This document shows positions 26,223 to 34,889 of a stretch of 64,000 bases of DNA, in pieces (position 1 is the first letter of the stretch; each line of letters starts with the position of its first letter). The position numbers and the translations under genes are program-made. The stretch is from Nocardiopsis flavescens (GTDB lineage: Bacteria; Actinomycetota; Actinomycetes; Streptosporangiales; Streptosporangiaceae). Below the pieces are notes generated by a model, which did not search any database, was not told the origin of the DNA, and saw only the letters and a list, made by a program, of their open reading frames with translations. Location of the stretch: positions 124,001 to 188,000 of the forward strand of contig NZ_FQZK01000010.1 in assembly GCF_900141985.1 (NCBI RefSeq), written 5' to 3'.

Positions 26223-29200
26223 TCAGCTGCAGCCGCTGGTGGAGCCGCAGCCCTCGCACACGTAGCAGCTCCCGGCGGGACGCATCTTGGTCCCGCAGGT
26301 GACGCACAGCGGGGCGTCGGCGACGAAGCCCTGCGTGCTCTCGACCACCTCCGCGGTGGAGTGCGCTCCCTCCGGCGGAGCGGACGGCGCCGCCCGCTCC
26401 CCGTCGGCGCCGGTGGGCGCCGACTGGGCGTAGGACTCCACCTGCGCGGCGACCTGGGCCGGGTCCTCCCCCGCCAGCTGCGCCCGCCGCTCGTCCACCG
26501 AGAGCACCCCCAGCGCCGCCCGCTCCTCGTAGGACAGGTGGTCCAGGGCCAGGCGGCGGAAGATGTAGTCCATCACCGACTGGGCCATCCGGATGTCGGG
26601 GTCGTCGGTCATCCCGGCGGGGTCGAACCGCATGTTCGTGAACTTCTCCACGTACGTCTCCAGCGGCACCCCGTACTGGAGCGCGATGGAGATGGCGATG
26701 GAGAACGCGTCCATCACCCCGGCCAGGGTCGACCCCTGCTTGCCGAGCTTCATGAACACCTCCCCCAGCCCGTCGTCGGGGTAGGAGCCCGCGGTGATGT
26801 ACCCCTCGGCTCCCCCCACCGAGAACGAGGTCGTCTCGCTGGGGCGCTTCTTGGGCAGGCGCCGCCGCACCGGCCGGGGCGGTTCCTGCGCCGCCTCCGG
26901 CCCCGAGCCCGCCGTGGACAGCGGCTGGCCGACCTTGCAGTTGTCCCGGTAGACGGCGAGCGCCTTCAGGCCCAGTTTCCAGCCCTGGAAGTAGAGGTGC
27001 TCGAAGTCCTCGACGGACGCGCTCTCGGGCACGTTCACGGTCTTGGAGATCGCCCCCGACAGGAACGGCTGCACCGAGGCCATCATGCGCACGTGGCCCA
27101 TGGGCTCGATGAACCTGCGGCCCATGGCGCAGTCGAACACCCCGTAGTGCTCCTCGCGCAGGCCGGGCGCGTCGACCACGTGCCCGTTCTCGGCGATGTA
27201 CGCCACGATCGCCTCGGCCTGCTCGGGCCGGTACCCCAGGTGGTCCAGCGCGCGCGAGACGGTGCGGTTGACGATCCGCATGGACCCGCCGCCGACCAGC
27301 TTCTTGAACTTGACCAGCGAGAAGTCCGGCTCGATCCCCGTCGTGTCGCAGTCCATCATGAAGCCGATGGTGTTGTGGCTGACGAGCCCGTTGGCGACAT
27401 AGGTGACGTTGTCGGGGACCGAGAGGTCGTAGGTGGGCTGCACGCCCCCGTGCTCGTTGGCCGCCACCCGCTCGAAGAGGTACCCGAGGGCATGGCCCAG
27501 ACGGGCGTCCGGACTCTGGGCGTGGACCAGCGAGGCGAGGCGCCGGGGCACGCCCGCGTCCTCGCGCAGAGCCCGTAGGACGTCACCGCGGAGCGGGTGC
27601 CCCGGCGGGACCAGGTGCTCCCAGACCGTGCGCGGCAGGACGATCCGGTCCCGCCCCGGGGCGCGGTCCGGTTCCAGAGCCGCCACGAGCCGGTTCTTGC
27701 GGTCGCCCATGAAACCGACGGTCTCGTCGAAGCGCAGCACGTGGTCGAGGTCGCGCAGCCGGACGGTGTGCGGGCCGCCGCGGGCCGCCCGGGTGGTGGT
27801 CGCCATGCCCAGGGACAGCAGCAGGGTGCGCACCTCCCCGGCGAAGGAGTCGTGCGGGGTGGACAGGCTCGGCACCCCTTCGGGCACCGTGCCGTCCGCC
27901 TCGAAGAGACCGCGCAGGAAGGCCGCGTACACGGCGGGGTCGTTGGTCTCCAGGACCGCCGAGGGCACCCGCGGCGTCCACCCCTCGCCGGTGTGGTCCT
28001 GTCCGGGCGGCCCCCCGGCGAACCCGGCCGCCCTCCACCACCGGGCCAGCCGGACCGAGGAGAGCACGACCTCCCGGTATCCCCGCCTGCGCGTGACCCC
28101 GGGGACCAGGCCGAAGCAGCCCTTGGCCAGGACCGCCAGGCGCTCGACGACGTCCTCGTCGGTGTCGGCGACGCGGAGCCGGATCCCTTCGGGCCGCAGG
28201 CTGCCGTCGCCCGTGAAGTAGCCGACGAGCTCGGCGAGCTCCTCGTCGACCGCGTCGGGAACGGTGACCCCCCGATCGCCGGTGTGGTACGCCTGGTCCG
28301 GGACCGGTAGGGCCACGTTCCGCGGAGCGCCGACGAGGGTGCCCGTCTGCAAGGGGACGAGGTCGCCCTCGGAGATGTCCGCGAAGCGCTTCCACTCCCA
28401 GGCCCCGTCCGCGCCCACCACCTTGATCCGGTGCGCGTGCGTTCCCTGGAGCCGGTAACCGCCCTCGGTGACGATGCGCCGGGTGGGCTCCTCGCCGTTG
28501 ACGTAGAACTTCGTGGCCCGCCGCGGACCCTCGTCCGTGGACACGGTGGCGGACAGGTCCTGCCAGCGGGGTCCGTACACGTCGCCCAGCTCGGTCAGTC
28601 GGGCCAGCCCCCGGTCGGTGGCGACAAGGGTGTCCCCGGTCAGGCATCCGGTGGGCGCGAGCAGGCTCGCCTGGGCGTTGCGCCAGCCGTGGCGCTCGCC
28701 GGTCTCCAGGCACCCGGCCCAGGCCCGGGTGGCGGCGGCGAGGATCGGCTCCTCCAGGGTGCCGACGGTGCGCAGGGCGTCGTTGGCGGCGGCGTGCTCG
28801 CGCATGACCCGCGTGTGCGCCTCCTCGTTGCGCCGGTAGCCCTCGTAGGGGCCCACCACGCCCGCCAGCTCGGCGCTGCGCCGGTAGGCGACACCGGTCA
28901 TCAGCGAGGTGACCGCGGCGGCGACGGCGCGGCCGCCCTCGGAGTCGTAGGCGTGGCCGGTGGCCATGAGCAGGGCGCCGAGGTTGGCGTAGCCGATGCC
29001 GAGCTGGCGGTAGGCGCGGGTGACCTCGGCGATCTTCTCGGTCGGGAAGTCGGCGAAGGTGACCGAGACGTCCATCGCGGTGATCACCAGCTCGGTCAGC
29101 CGGGTGAACCCCTCCACGTCGAAAGTGCCGTCCTCGCGCAGGAACGCGAGCAGGTTGACCGACGCCAGGTTGCAGGACGAGTCGTCCAGGTGGAGGTACT

Positions 29201-31370
29201 CGGAACACGGGTTGCTTGCGCTGATACGCCCGGATTCGGGGGTGGTGTGCCAGTCCTGGATGGTGCCGTCGTACTGGACGCCCGGGTCGGCGCACTCCCA
29301 GGCGGCCTCGGCCATGCGCCGGAACAGGGCCCGGGCGTCGACCTCGTCGACGACCTCGCCGGAGGTGCGGGCGACCAGGCCGAAGCGCTCGCCGTTCTCG
29401 ACCGCGCGCATGAACGCGTCGGAGACCCGCACCGAGTTGTTGGCGTTCTGGTACTGGACGCTGGCCATGTCGGCGCCGCCCAGGTCCATGTCGAACCCGG
29501 CGTCGCGCAGCGCCCGGATCTTGCGCTCCTCGTGCGCCTTGGTGTCGATGAACTCCCCGATGTCGGGGTGGTCGACGTCGAGCACCACCATCTTGGCGGC
29601 CCGCCGGGTGGCCCCGCCGGACTTGATGGTGCCCGCCGAGGCATCGGCACCGCGCATGAACGACACCGGCCCCGAGGCGCTCCCGCCGGAGGAGAGCAGC
29701 TCCCTGCTGGAGCGGATCCGGGAGAGGTTGACCCCCGCCCCCGAGCCGCCCTTGAAGATGACCCCCTCCTCCTTGTACCAGTCGAGGATCGACTCCATCG
29801 TGTCGTCGACGGACAGGATGAAACAGTTGTGCACCCGCAGGTTCCCCGAGAGGTACTCGCCGCTCTCGGTCTGGATGTCGTAGACCTCCCGGTCGCCGAG
29901 CGCCTCGACACGGTCGATCGTCAGCCGCTCGGTGGGGGCGGCGGCACGGCCGGGCCGGTCGAGGCTCGCCTCCAGGAGATCCGCTTTGCGGCCGTCGACG
30001 AACCCGATCAGGGTGTGGAAGAGCTCCCGGTCTCCCAGGGACCGGATGCCGAGCGACCACAGGTCCCCGCGGTTCCCCCCGGGCTCCTCCTTGCGCCGGA
30101 GGCCGGCGAAGATCCCGAAGCGCAGGAGGAGGCGCTGTACCCCGCGTAGGAACTCACCGGAGGTCATGTCGACGCCGACGAGGGCGGAGTGCTCGCGGTC
30201 GGAGACGTACCCCTCGGCCTGGAAGATGCTGCGCAGGTAGGCACGGACGACCGGCGACGGGGCGGTGAACAGCCCTGGCGGAACCGTCGTGTCCGTGCCG
30301 CGGGACATCAGCCCCCAGCGTTCCGCGAAGTCCGCGAGGCCGTTCCCGTGCAGGCGGGTGCGGCGGCGGTCCGGGGACTCGCCACGGGCGGGGACCCGGG
30401 TCTCCTCGCGGTGCACCCCGGGAAAGACGGTGTCCAGGGCCGCGCTCACCCAGGCGAGTTCGGCCGGGGTGACCGTCGTCGCCTCGACGGTCAGCGACCC
30501 GTTCGTCCCCTGGTGACGGCCGACGGACCCGTCGGACCGCAGCCATCCGGCCAGGGCGGCCTCGGCGATGTCGGCGGGGAGGATCTCGGACTCACCGTGG
30601 GCGTCCCTGCGGTGCCACTGGAGGGTGTCTCCCGGACGGAGCCGTCCCGCGGGGACGAACCGTCCCTGGTCGGGGGCGTCGCCGGTGCTGCGCCAGACGA
30701 GGTGGTCGGCCGTGACGTCGAGGGTGTGGCCCGACTCGGTGTGCAGGCGCAGGACCGGTTTGACCCCGTTGGCCTTGGTGGCCGTGATCCGGGTGATCCC
30801 GTGGGCGTCGTAGACCTTGGTCCCGACCGCGTCGGTGGCGACGAGCTCCCCGATCGGGACGAGGCCCGCGGGGGTGCTGACCGGGGCATCGTGCGGCTGG
30901 CACGCGGAGACCTGCTGGGACGACGGGGTTCCGACGTTGAACCAGACGGGTGAGTTGAAGCTGAACAGCTGGTGGGAGAGCGCGTACTTGAGCTCGTGGT
31001 CGAAGACCTCGGCGTCGGCCTCGGCGGCGAAGTAGCCGTGTTCGCGGCCGGTGCGGGTATAGACGCCGACGACCCGGTCGATGAGCTGTTTGAGGCTCCA
31101 CTCGCGCTGCGGGGTGCCGAGCGCACCGCGGAAGTATTTCCCGGTGACGATCTGCGTGGCGTTCATCGACCAGGTGGCGGGGAACTCGACCCCGCGCTGT
31201 TCGAAGTTGACCGTTCCGTCGCGCCAGTTCGTCATGACGACGTCCCGGCGCTCCCATTCCAGGGTGTCGTAGGGATGGACGCCTTCGGTGGTGAAGATCC
31301 GCGGGATCTTCAGCCCCTTGCGCCTCCCCTTGCCCTTGCGTCCCGTCGATCCGCTGGTGGTTCCCGTCAT
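26223..31370 (-). CDS. nrdJ: Adenosylcobalamin-dependent (class II) ribonucleotide reductase with two inteins
   Basis: The 1715-aa precursor should splice to about 931 aa, the normal size of actinobacterial NrdJ. It reduces ribonucleotides to deoxyribonucleotides using a B12-generated thiyl radical. Extein landmarks are VSA^CFILSV (first redox cysteine), SNPCSEYLHLDDSSCNLASVN (thiyl and second redox cysteine), PTG^TIGFMMDCDTTG (substrate phosphate region) and a Cys-rich C-terminal tail (CVTCGTKMRP, CYVCEGCG) that recycles the active-site disulfide. I chose ATG at 31370 with GGGGGA 8 nt upstream; the open frame to 31574 overlaps nrdR in a shadow frame. It lies 91 nt downstream of nrdR and is probably cotranscribed and NrdR-repressed. 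Confidence 0.96.
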   Translation of the reverse strand: MTGTTSGSTGRKGKGRRKGLKIPRIFTTEGVHPYDTLEWERRDVVMTNWRDGTVNFEQRGVEFPATWSMNATQIVTGKYFRGALGTPQREWSLKQLIDRVVGVYTRTGREHGYFAAEADAEVFDHELKYALSHQLFSFNSPVWFNVGTPSSQQVSACQPHDAPVSTPAGLVPIGELVATDAVGTKVYDAHGITRITATKANGVKPVLRLHTESGHTLDVTADHLVWRSTGDAPDQGRFVPAGRLRPGDTLQWHRRDAHGESEILPADIAEAALAGWLRSDGSVGRHQGTNGSLTVEATTVTPAELAWVSAALDTVFPGVHREETRVPARGESPDRRRTRLHGNGLADFAERWGLMSRGTDTTVPPGLFTAPSPVVRAYLRSIFQAEGYVSDREHSALVGVDMTSGEFLRGVQRLLLRFGIFAGLRRKEEPGGNRGDLWSLGIRSLGDRELFHTLIGFVDGRKADLLEASLDRPGRAAAPTERLTIDRVEALGDREVYDIQTESGEYLSGNLRVHNCFILSVDDTMESILDWYKEEGVIFKGGSGAGVNLSRIRSSRELLSSGGSASGPVSFMRGADASAGTIKSGGATRRAAKMVVLDVDHPDIGEFIDTKAHEERKIRALRDAGFDMDLGGADMASVQYQNANNSVRVSDAFMRAVENGERFGLVARTSGEVVDEVDARALFRRMAEAAWECADPGVQYDGTIQDWHTTPESGRISASNPCSEYLHLDDSSCNLASVNLLAFLREDGTFDVEGFTRLTELVITAMDVSVTFADFPTEKIAEVTRAYRQLGIGYANLGALLMATGHAYDSEGGRAVAAAVTSLMTGVAYRRSAELAGVVGPYEGYRRNEEAHTRVMREHAAANDALRTVGTLEEPILAAATRAWAGCLETGERHGWRNAQASLLAPTGCLTGDTLVATDRGLARLTELGDVYGPRWQDLSATVSTDEGPRRATKFYVNGEEPTRRIVTEGGYRLQGTHAHRIKVVGADGAWEWKRFADISEGDLVPLQTGTLVGAPRNVALPVPDQAYHTGDRGVTVPDAVDEELAELVGYFTGDGSLRPEGIRLRVADTDEDVVERLAVLAKGCFGLVPGVTRRRGYREVVLSSVRLARWWRAAGFAGGPPGQDHTGEGWTPRVPSAVLETNDPAVYAAFLRGLFEADGTVPEGVPSLSTPHDSFAGEVRTLLLSLGMATTTRAARGGPHTVRLRDLDHVLRFDETVGFMGDRKNRLVAALEPDRAPGRDRIVLPRTVWEHLVPPGHPLRGDVLRALREDAGVPRRLASLVHAQSPDARLGHALGYLFERVAANEHGGVQPTYDLSVPDNVTYVANGLVSHNTIGFMMDCDTTGIEPDFSLVKFKKLVGGGSMRIVNRTVSRALDHLGYRPEQAEAIVAYIAENGHVVDAPGLREEHYGVFDCAMGRRFIEPMGHVRMMASVQPFLSGAISKTVNVPESASVEDFEHLYFQGWKLGLKALAVYRDNCKVGQPLSTAGSGPEAAQEPPRPVRRRLPKKRPSETTSFSVGGAEGYITAGSYPDDGLGEVFMKLGKQGSTLAGVMDAFSIAISIALQYGVPLETYVEKFTNMRFDPAGMTDDPDIRMAQSVMDYIFRRLALDHLSYEERAALGVLSVDERRAQLAGEDPAQVAAQVESYAQSAPTGADGERAAPSAPPEGAHSTAEVVESTQGFVADAPLCVTCGTKMRPAGSCYVCEGCGSTSGCS
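27372..28646 (-). mobile_element. NrdJ intein 2 (425 aa) with LAGLIDADG endonuclease
   Basis: This in-frame insertion runs from Cys909 (CLTGDTLVATDRG, block A) to Asn1333 (ANGLVSHN, block G), with Thr as the +1 extein residue (SHN^TIGF). Block B is GTHAHRIKV and block F YDLSVPDNVTYV. Two LAGLIDADG-like motifs, LVGYFTGDGSL and LRGLFEADGTV, keep their acidic residues, so the homing endonuclease may be active. The insertion splits the PTG/T active-site motif, a known site in ribonucleotide reductases. Codon usage resembles the host gene. Confidence 0.93.
29826..30902 (-). mobile_element. NrdJ intein 1 (359 aa) with LAGLIDADG endonuclease
   Basis: This in-frame insertion runs from Cys157 (CQPHDAPVSTPAGL) to Asn515 (SGNLRVHN), with Cys as the +1 extein residue (VHN^CFILSV). 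Block B is LDVTADHLVW and block F EVYDIQTESGEYL. The LAGLIDADG-like motifs are LAGWLRSDGSV and YLRSIFQAEGYV, both with acidic residues retained. The insertion point is directly before the redox cysteine of the reductase, so the enzyme is inactive until splicing. Confidence 0.93.
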
Positions 31371-31461
31371 GGCGGAGTCCCCCGTAGGTCGGGCGCGGGT
31401 ACGGCCCGCGCGCGCAGTCGCCGCGCGGGGGCGCCCGCCCTCCGACGCCCCCGGGGAGCGG

Positions 31462-31950
31462 TCAGGCCGTGGTGTCGGCCCCTTCCCTGGCCCGGGCCTC
31501 GGCCTCGCGGTCGCGGCGCAGGCCGGCGATCTCGGCCTCGAAGTCGGAGAGGCTCTCGAAACCGCGGTAGACACTGGCGAAGTGCAGGTAGGCGACCTCG
31601 TCGAGCTCGCGCATCGGGCCCAGGATGGCCAGGCCTATCTCGTGGGCCGGGACCTCGGCGACGCCGCGGCCGCGGATCTCCTCCTCGACCTGCTGGCCGA
31701 GCTTGGCCAGCGCGTCCTCGGAGACCGGGCGGCCCTGGCAGGCGCGTCGGACGCCGGCGATGATCTTGGCCCTACTGAAGGGCTCGGTGACGCCGGAGCG
31801 CTTGGCCACCATGAGCAGGACGGTCTCCTGCGTGGTGAACCTGCGCTCGCAGGCGGGGCAGGTGCGGCGGCGGCGGATGGCGGCCCCGTCGTCGGTGGAC
31901 CTGCTGTCGATCACCCGGGTGTCCGGATGGCGACAGAACGGACAGTGCAT
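31462..31950 (-). CDS. nrdR: Transcriptional repressor NrdR
   Basis: This 162-aa repressor of ribonucleotide reductase genes starts with a zinc ribbon (CPFC at residues 3-6, CPAC at 31-34). The ATP-cone domain follows, with [16 protein letters not shown], typical of the family. ATP/dATP binding sets its oligomeric state and DNA binding. It precedes nrdJ by 91 nt. Two NrdR-box-like sequences lie upstream of the gene, so the nrdR-nrdJ operon is probably autoregulated. The ATG at 31950 starts the universally conserved MHCPFC sequence. Confidence 0.95.
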   Translation of the reverse strand: MHCPFCRHPDTRVIDSRSTDDGAAIRRRRTCPACERRFTTQETVLLMVAKRSGVTEPFSRAKIIAGVRRACQGRPVSEDALAKLGQQVEEEIRGRGVAEVPAHEIGLAILGPMRELDEVAYLHFASVYRGFESLSDFEAEIAGLRRDREAEARAREGADTTA

Positions 31951-31989
31951 CCCGCTTCACCTGCTTCCCTCGCCGAACGGACAACCCTG

Positions 31990-31995
31990 AGTCTA
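31990..31995 (-). promoter_or_regulatory. -10 element of the nrdR-nrdJ promoter
   Basis: Minus-strand TAGACT lies 40-45 nt upstream of the nrdR ATG. The hexamer 17 bp upstream (TCGGTC) is a weak -35 and falls at an NrdR box, as expected of a repressed promoter. Confidence 0.5.
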
Positions 31996-32000
31996 CCAAA

Positions 32001-32016
32001 CCACAATCCCTGGACC
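32001..32016. promoter_or_regulatory. NrdR box 1 (diverged)
   Basis: CCACAATCCCTGGACC matches the reverse complement of box 2 (CCACAACATCTGGTGT) at most positions. It lies 16 bp from box 2, giving a start-to-start spacing of 32 bp, about three helical turns. Confidence 0.5.
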
Positions 32017-32032
32017 GACTCCTGCGAAGTCG

Positions 32033-32048
32033 ACACCAGATGTTGTGG
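32033..32048. promoter_or_regulatory. NrdR box 2
   Basis: ACACCAGATGTTGTGG closely resembles the palindromic NrdR boxes of Streptomyces nrd promoters (as I recall, roughly ACACAAGATGTAGTGT). It lies upstream of the nrdR-nrdJ promoter. Confidence 0.65.
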
Positions 32049-32319
32049 TCGAACCTAGTCGGAGGAAAGGAGGGACCGCAACTTTCGCGGACCCCGCGTG
32101 TCACCTCCGCGGACGCCGCCCAGGATATCGCCGCGAACCCCCTTCCCCGGCGCGACTCGGGGTTTTCGGTCGGCACCTTGCGGCGGACAGGTGAGCCCCG
32201 CATCCCCCGTTCTGGAGCCGGGAAGCAGATCTTCGACCATTCGGGAGGCGACGCGACGTGAACACGTGTACACACGTAAGTGAGGCCGGAAAATCGCCGC
32301 GGGAAAAGCCCTCGGGCAA

Positions 32320-32328
32320 TTGTCCACA
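32320..32328. promoter_or_regulatory. DnaA-type box
   Basis: TTGTCCACA matches the preferred actinobacterial DnaA box. It is a single site 5 bp from the SOS box, so not an origin. Confidence 0.4.
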
Positions 32329-32332
32329 GGTC

Positions 32333-32348
32333 TCGAACGCTTGTTTGA
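32333..32348. promoter_or_regulatory. LexA (SOS) box
   Basis: TCGAACGCTTGTTTGA matches the actinobacterial SOS box TCGAAC-N4-GTTCGA with one mismatch. It overlaps the lexA -35 hexamer, the expected place for autoregulation. Confidence 0.8.
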
Positions 32349-32373
32349 TATCACCGTGCGCAACGACTAACGT
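32345..32373 (+). promoter_or_regulatory. lexA promoter
   Basis: TTGATA (32345-32350) and TAACGT (32368-32373) are separated by exactly 17 bp. The predicted transcript starts near 32380, giving a leader of about 115 nt. Confidence 0.65.
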
Positions 32374-32494
32374 TGGGCCTTGATTCAACGCCGGTTTCGC
32401 CATCACGTGGACCCAGGGGCCGGAGCGGTCGCCGAAGGGTGGTGGCCAGTCGTGCGAGCAGGCCCTGACCGAACCTATGCCGAGGAGGCCGGCC

Positions 32495-33220
32495 GTGCCG
32501 GAGGAGAATCCCGTACCCCTGGATTCCGGAACCACCACCGTTCTCTCGCCCGCGGGCGATACGGGTGCGCCCGAGGAGGCGCCCAAGCTCACCGCACGCC
32601 AGCAGAGCGTTCTCAACTGCATTCAGCGGTACCTGCGCGAGCGCGGCTATCCGCCGTCGATAAGGGAGATCGGCGAGGCGGTCGGGCTGTCCAGCCCCTC
32701 CAGCGTCGCGCACCAGCTCAAGGTCCTCCAGCGCAAGGGCTACCTCTACCGCGACCAGAACCGGCCGCGGGCCGTCGAGCTGCGCCAGCCGGGGCGTCCC
32801 GGGGTGCGCGCGCTGGCTCCCGCCGAGGACCTGGACCCGGCCCGCGCAGCCCGGGTGCCCCTGGTGGGCCGGATCGCCGCGGGCGGTCCCATCCTGGCCG
32901 AGGAGTCGGTGGAGGAGGTGCTGTCCCTGCCCCGGCAGCTCGTCGGCGAGGGCCGGCTGTTCATGCTCACCGTGGTCGGGGACTCGATGACCGACGCCGC
33001 CATCACCGACGGGGACATGGTGGTGGTCCGCCAGCAGCCGGACGCCGAGAACGGTGACATCGTCGCCGCGCTGCTGGACGAGGAGGCCACGGTCAAGGTG
33101 CTGCGCCGCACCGACGACGGGCACGTGTGGCTGATGCCCCGCAACGACGCCTACGAGCCGATCAACGGCGACGCCGCCACCATCCTGGGCAAGGTCGTCA
33201 CCGTGATGCGCCGGGTCTGA
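32495..33220 (+). CDS. lexA: SOS response repressor LexA
   Basis: This 241-aa repressor-protease controls the SOS regulon. An N-terminal winged helix ([36 protein letters not shown]) binds DNA. The autocleavage site is Ala129-Gly130 in IAAGGP. The catalytic dyad is Ser164 (VVGDSMTD) and Lys201 (ATVKVLRR). An ATG at 32477 also opens the frame, but it has no ribosome binding site. GTG at 32495 has GAGGAGG 6 nt upstream, so I use GTG. An SOS box overlaps its promoter. It is divergent from nrdR-nrdJ. Confidence 0.96.
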   Translation: MPEENPVPLDSGTTTVLSPAGDTGAPEEAPKLTARQQSVLNCIQRYLRERGYPPSIREIGEAVGLSSPSSVAHQLKVLQRKGYLYRDQNRPRAVELRQPGRPGVRALAPAEDLDPARAARVPLVGRIAAGGPILAEESVEEVLSLPRQLVGEGRLFMLTVVGDSMTDAAITDGDMVVVRQQPDAENGDIVAALLDEEATVKVLRRTDDGHVWLMPRNDAYEPINGDAATILGKVVTVMRRV

Positions 33221-33246
33221 CCCGGACCGTCCCCCGTCCCGGCCCT

Positions 33247-33261
33247 CCCCCGCACCGGGGG
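33247..33261 (+). terminator. Possible lexA terminator
   Basis: CCCCCG (33247-33252) pairs with CGGGGG (33256-33261) around a 3-nt loop, 27 nt after the stop. The stem is short, so confidence is limited. Confidence 0.4.
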
Positions 33262-33376
33262 CGGGTGCCGGGTGCCCCGGAAAGGAGCGCACGCGACGCG
33301 GGCCGGCGACCGCCCGGGTGCCGCCGGTGACGGCCGGTCGGGGACCGCCGCCGGACACGGTCCCCCCGTACTGCCC

Positions 33377-33382
33377 TAGGGT
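33377..33382 (+). promoter_or_regulatory. -10 element of a leaderless promoter
   Basis: TAGGGT ends 6 nt before the GTG at 33389, and no Shine-Dalgarno sequence is present. Confidence 0.45.
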
Positions 33383-33388
33383 GAACGG

Positions 33389-34459
33389 GTGTTCTCTTCC
33401 CTCTCGTCCCCGCGTGTCCGCGGGCGCGCCGCGGCGGTGGCCGCGGCCACCGCCCTGCTGCTGACCTCCGCCTGCGCTCCGCAGGAGGAGGACACCGCTC
33501 CCCTGCCCGGGGTGGCGGGGTCCGAGCAGGAGCTGAGCTTCACCGTGGACGGCACGGAGGTGTTCGCCACCCTCACGCTTCCGGAGGGGGTGTCCGGTCC
33601 GGTGCCGGGGGCGCTGATCGTCTCGGGCAGCGGTCCCACCGACCGGGACGGCAACGGCGAGATGCGCCCGAACGCGGACACCAACCTCAACTTCGCGCGT
33701 GTCCTGGCCGAGGCCGGGGTGGCCTCGCTGCGCTACGACAAGCTCGGCAGCGGCGAGACCGGCCTCGGGGACCTCGACCCCGACGAGCCCGTGGACCCGG
33801 ACGTGTTCGACGCCCAGCTGGCGGCGGCCTACGAGGCGCTGGTGGACCGGAGCGAGGTCGACCCGTCCCGCACGGCGGTGGTGGGGCACAGCGAGGGGTC
33901 GCTGTACGCGCTGCGCTCCCACGCGCTGGTGGACGCCGCCCCGGCGCTGGTACTGGCCGCACCGGTGGGCGACCGCTACCTGGACGTGCTGGACCGCCAG
34001 CTCACCGAGCAGGTGCGCGCCGCCGAGGCTGCGGGCGGGCTCCCCGAGACCGAGGCGGTGACGATGCTCTCCGACGCCCGCGCGGGGCGGGCCGCCGTGC
34101 GCGGCGGCCGGGCGGTGCCCGACGACCTCTCCGACATGGTCGGCTCCCTGTACTCCCGGCAGAACGCGCCGTTCCTGGCGCGGATGGACGCCATGGACCC
34201 GGTGGAGCTGGCCGGGGAGCTGCCCGCGGACACCCCGGTGCTGGTGCTGTGGGGCGAGGCCGACGCGCAGATCACCCGCGAGGAGGTGGACCGGCTGATG
34301 ACCGCGCTGCCCTCCGCCGAGCGGCTGGACCTGCCCGAGACCGACCACGTCTTCCGCCGCTACGAGGACCGGCCGGGGGCCACGGTGCTGGACGCGGAGC
34401 GGCCCTTCGCACCGGAGATCGCCCCGGCGCTGGCGGAGTTCGTCGACACCGCCTGGTGA
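33389..34459 (+). CDS. Lipoprotein alpha/beta hydrolase
   Basis: This 356-aa protein has a signal peptide ending in a lipobox (LLTSAC, Cys at about 29), so it is predicted to be anchored on the outer face of the membrane. The mature part is an alpha/beta hydrolase. The nucleophile elbow is GHSEGS, an oxyanion-type segment IVSGSGPTDRDG lies before it, and a late histidine is in ETDHVFRR. It resembles esterase/peptidase-like hydrolases of the DUF3887/COG1073 type; the substrate is unknown. GTG at 33389 sits 6 nt after a TAGGGT hexamer. Confidence 0.83.
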   Translation: MFSSLSSPRVRGRAAAVAAATALLLTSACAPQEEDTAPLPGVAGSEQELSFTVDGTEVFATLTLPEGVSGPVPGALIVSGSGPTDRDGNGEMRPNADTNLNFARVLAEAGVASLRYDKLGSGETGLGDLDPDEPVDPDVFDAQLAAAYEALVDRSEVDPSRTAVVGHSEGSLYALRSHALVDAAPALVLAAPVGDRYLDVLDRQLTEQVRAAEAAGGLPETEAVTMLSDARAGRAAVRGGRAVPDDLSDMVGSLYSRQNAPFLARMDAMDPVELAGELPADTPVLVLWGEADAQITREEVDRLMTALPSAERLDLPETDHVFRRYEDRPGATVLDAERPFAPEIAPALAEFVDTAW

Positions 34460-34889
34460 GGCCCCCGCCGTGCCCCGCGGCACCCGCGGGAGCCGTCGGC
34501 CCCCCGGCCCGCCCGTGGTGGAACCGGTCCGTGAACCCGGGGAGCCGGCCCCGCGCGACCCGCCGGACCGGCAGGGGCGCAGGCCGGCCGGGCACGTCCG
34601 CCCCCCGCCCCGGCACACGGCCGGAGCGGCCGTCACGGACACCGGCCGGGCACGGGGCGGGCACACGGCAGGGGCGCAGCATAGCCGCGGGGCGGGGACG
34701 CAGCCGGCCGGGCGGGCGGACAAGACCGTGGCGGGGCTTTTCGACCAAGCTCCTCCGAGGTCACGGTCGCCCGTCCGGCCGAGTGGCGGCCTCCCCGTGC
34801 AGGCCGACGAATCCCGTGAAGGACGACCTTCCGGTGTCGGTCGGTCCGTGAGCCGGACCCGTCGGAGAGGCCACCGCGCACCCTCGCGG
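34460..34889. other. 430-bp intergenic region
   Basis: This lies between convergent genes. It is very GC-rich up to about 34740. I see no gene, repeat or strong hairpin. Confidence 0.5.

Larger units (their letters stand above)
31951..32494. other. 544-bp divergent control region of nrdR-nrdJ and lexA
   Basis: It contains, left to right, a minus-strand -10 for nrdR, two NrdR boxes, a DnaA-type box, an SOS box and the lexA promoter. About 250 bp in the centre (32070-32310) shows no feature I can name. Confidence 0.7.

Noticed and set aside
26067-27578. 503-codon plus-strand open frame antisense to nrdJ
   Set aside because: It is composition-driven and antisense to conserved NrdJ domains. The product has no recognisable fold.
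31371-31461. Cobalamin riboswitch between nrdR and nrdJ
   Set aside because: The gap is only 91 nt and shows none of the conserved B12-box sequence. The enzyme uses B12, but regulation seems to be through NrdR boxes.
32320-32328. Replication origin suggested by the DnaA box
   Set aside because: Only one box is present, with no AT-rich unwinding region and no dnaA, dnaN or gyrB neighbourhood.
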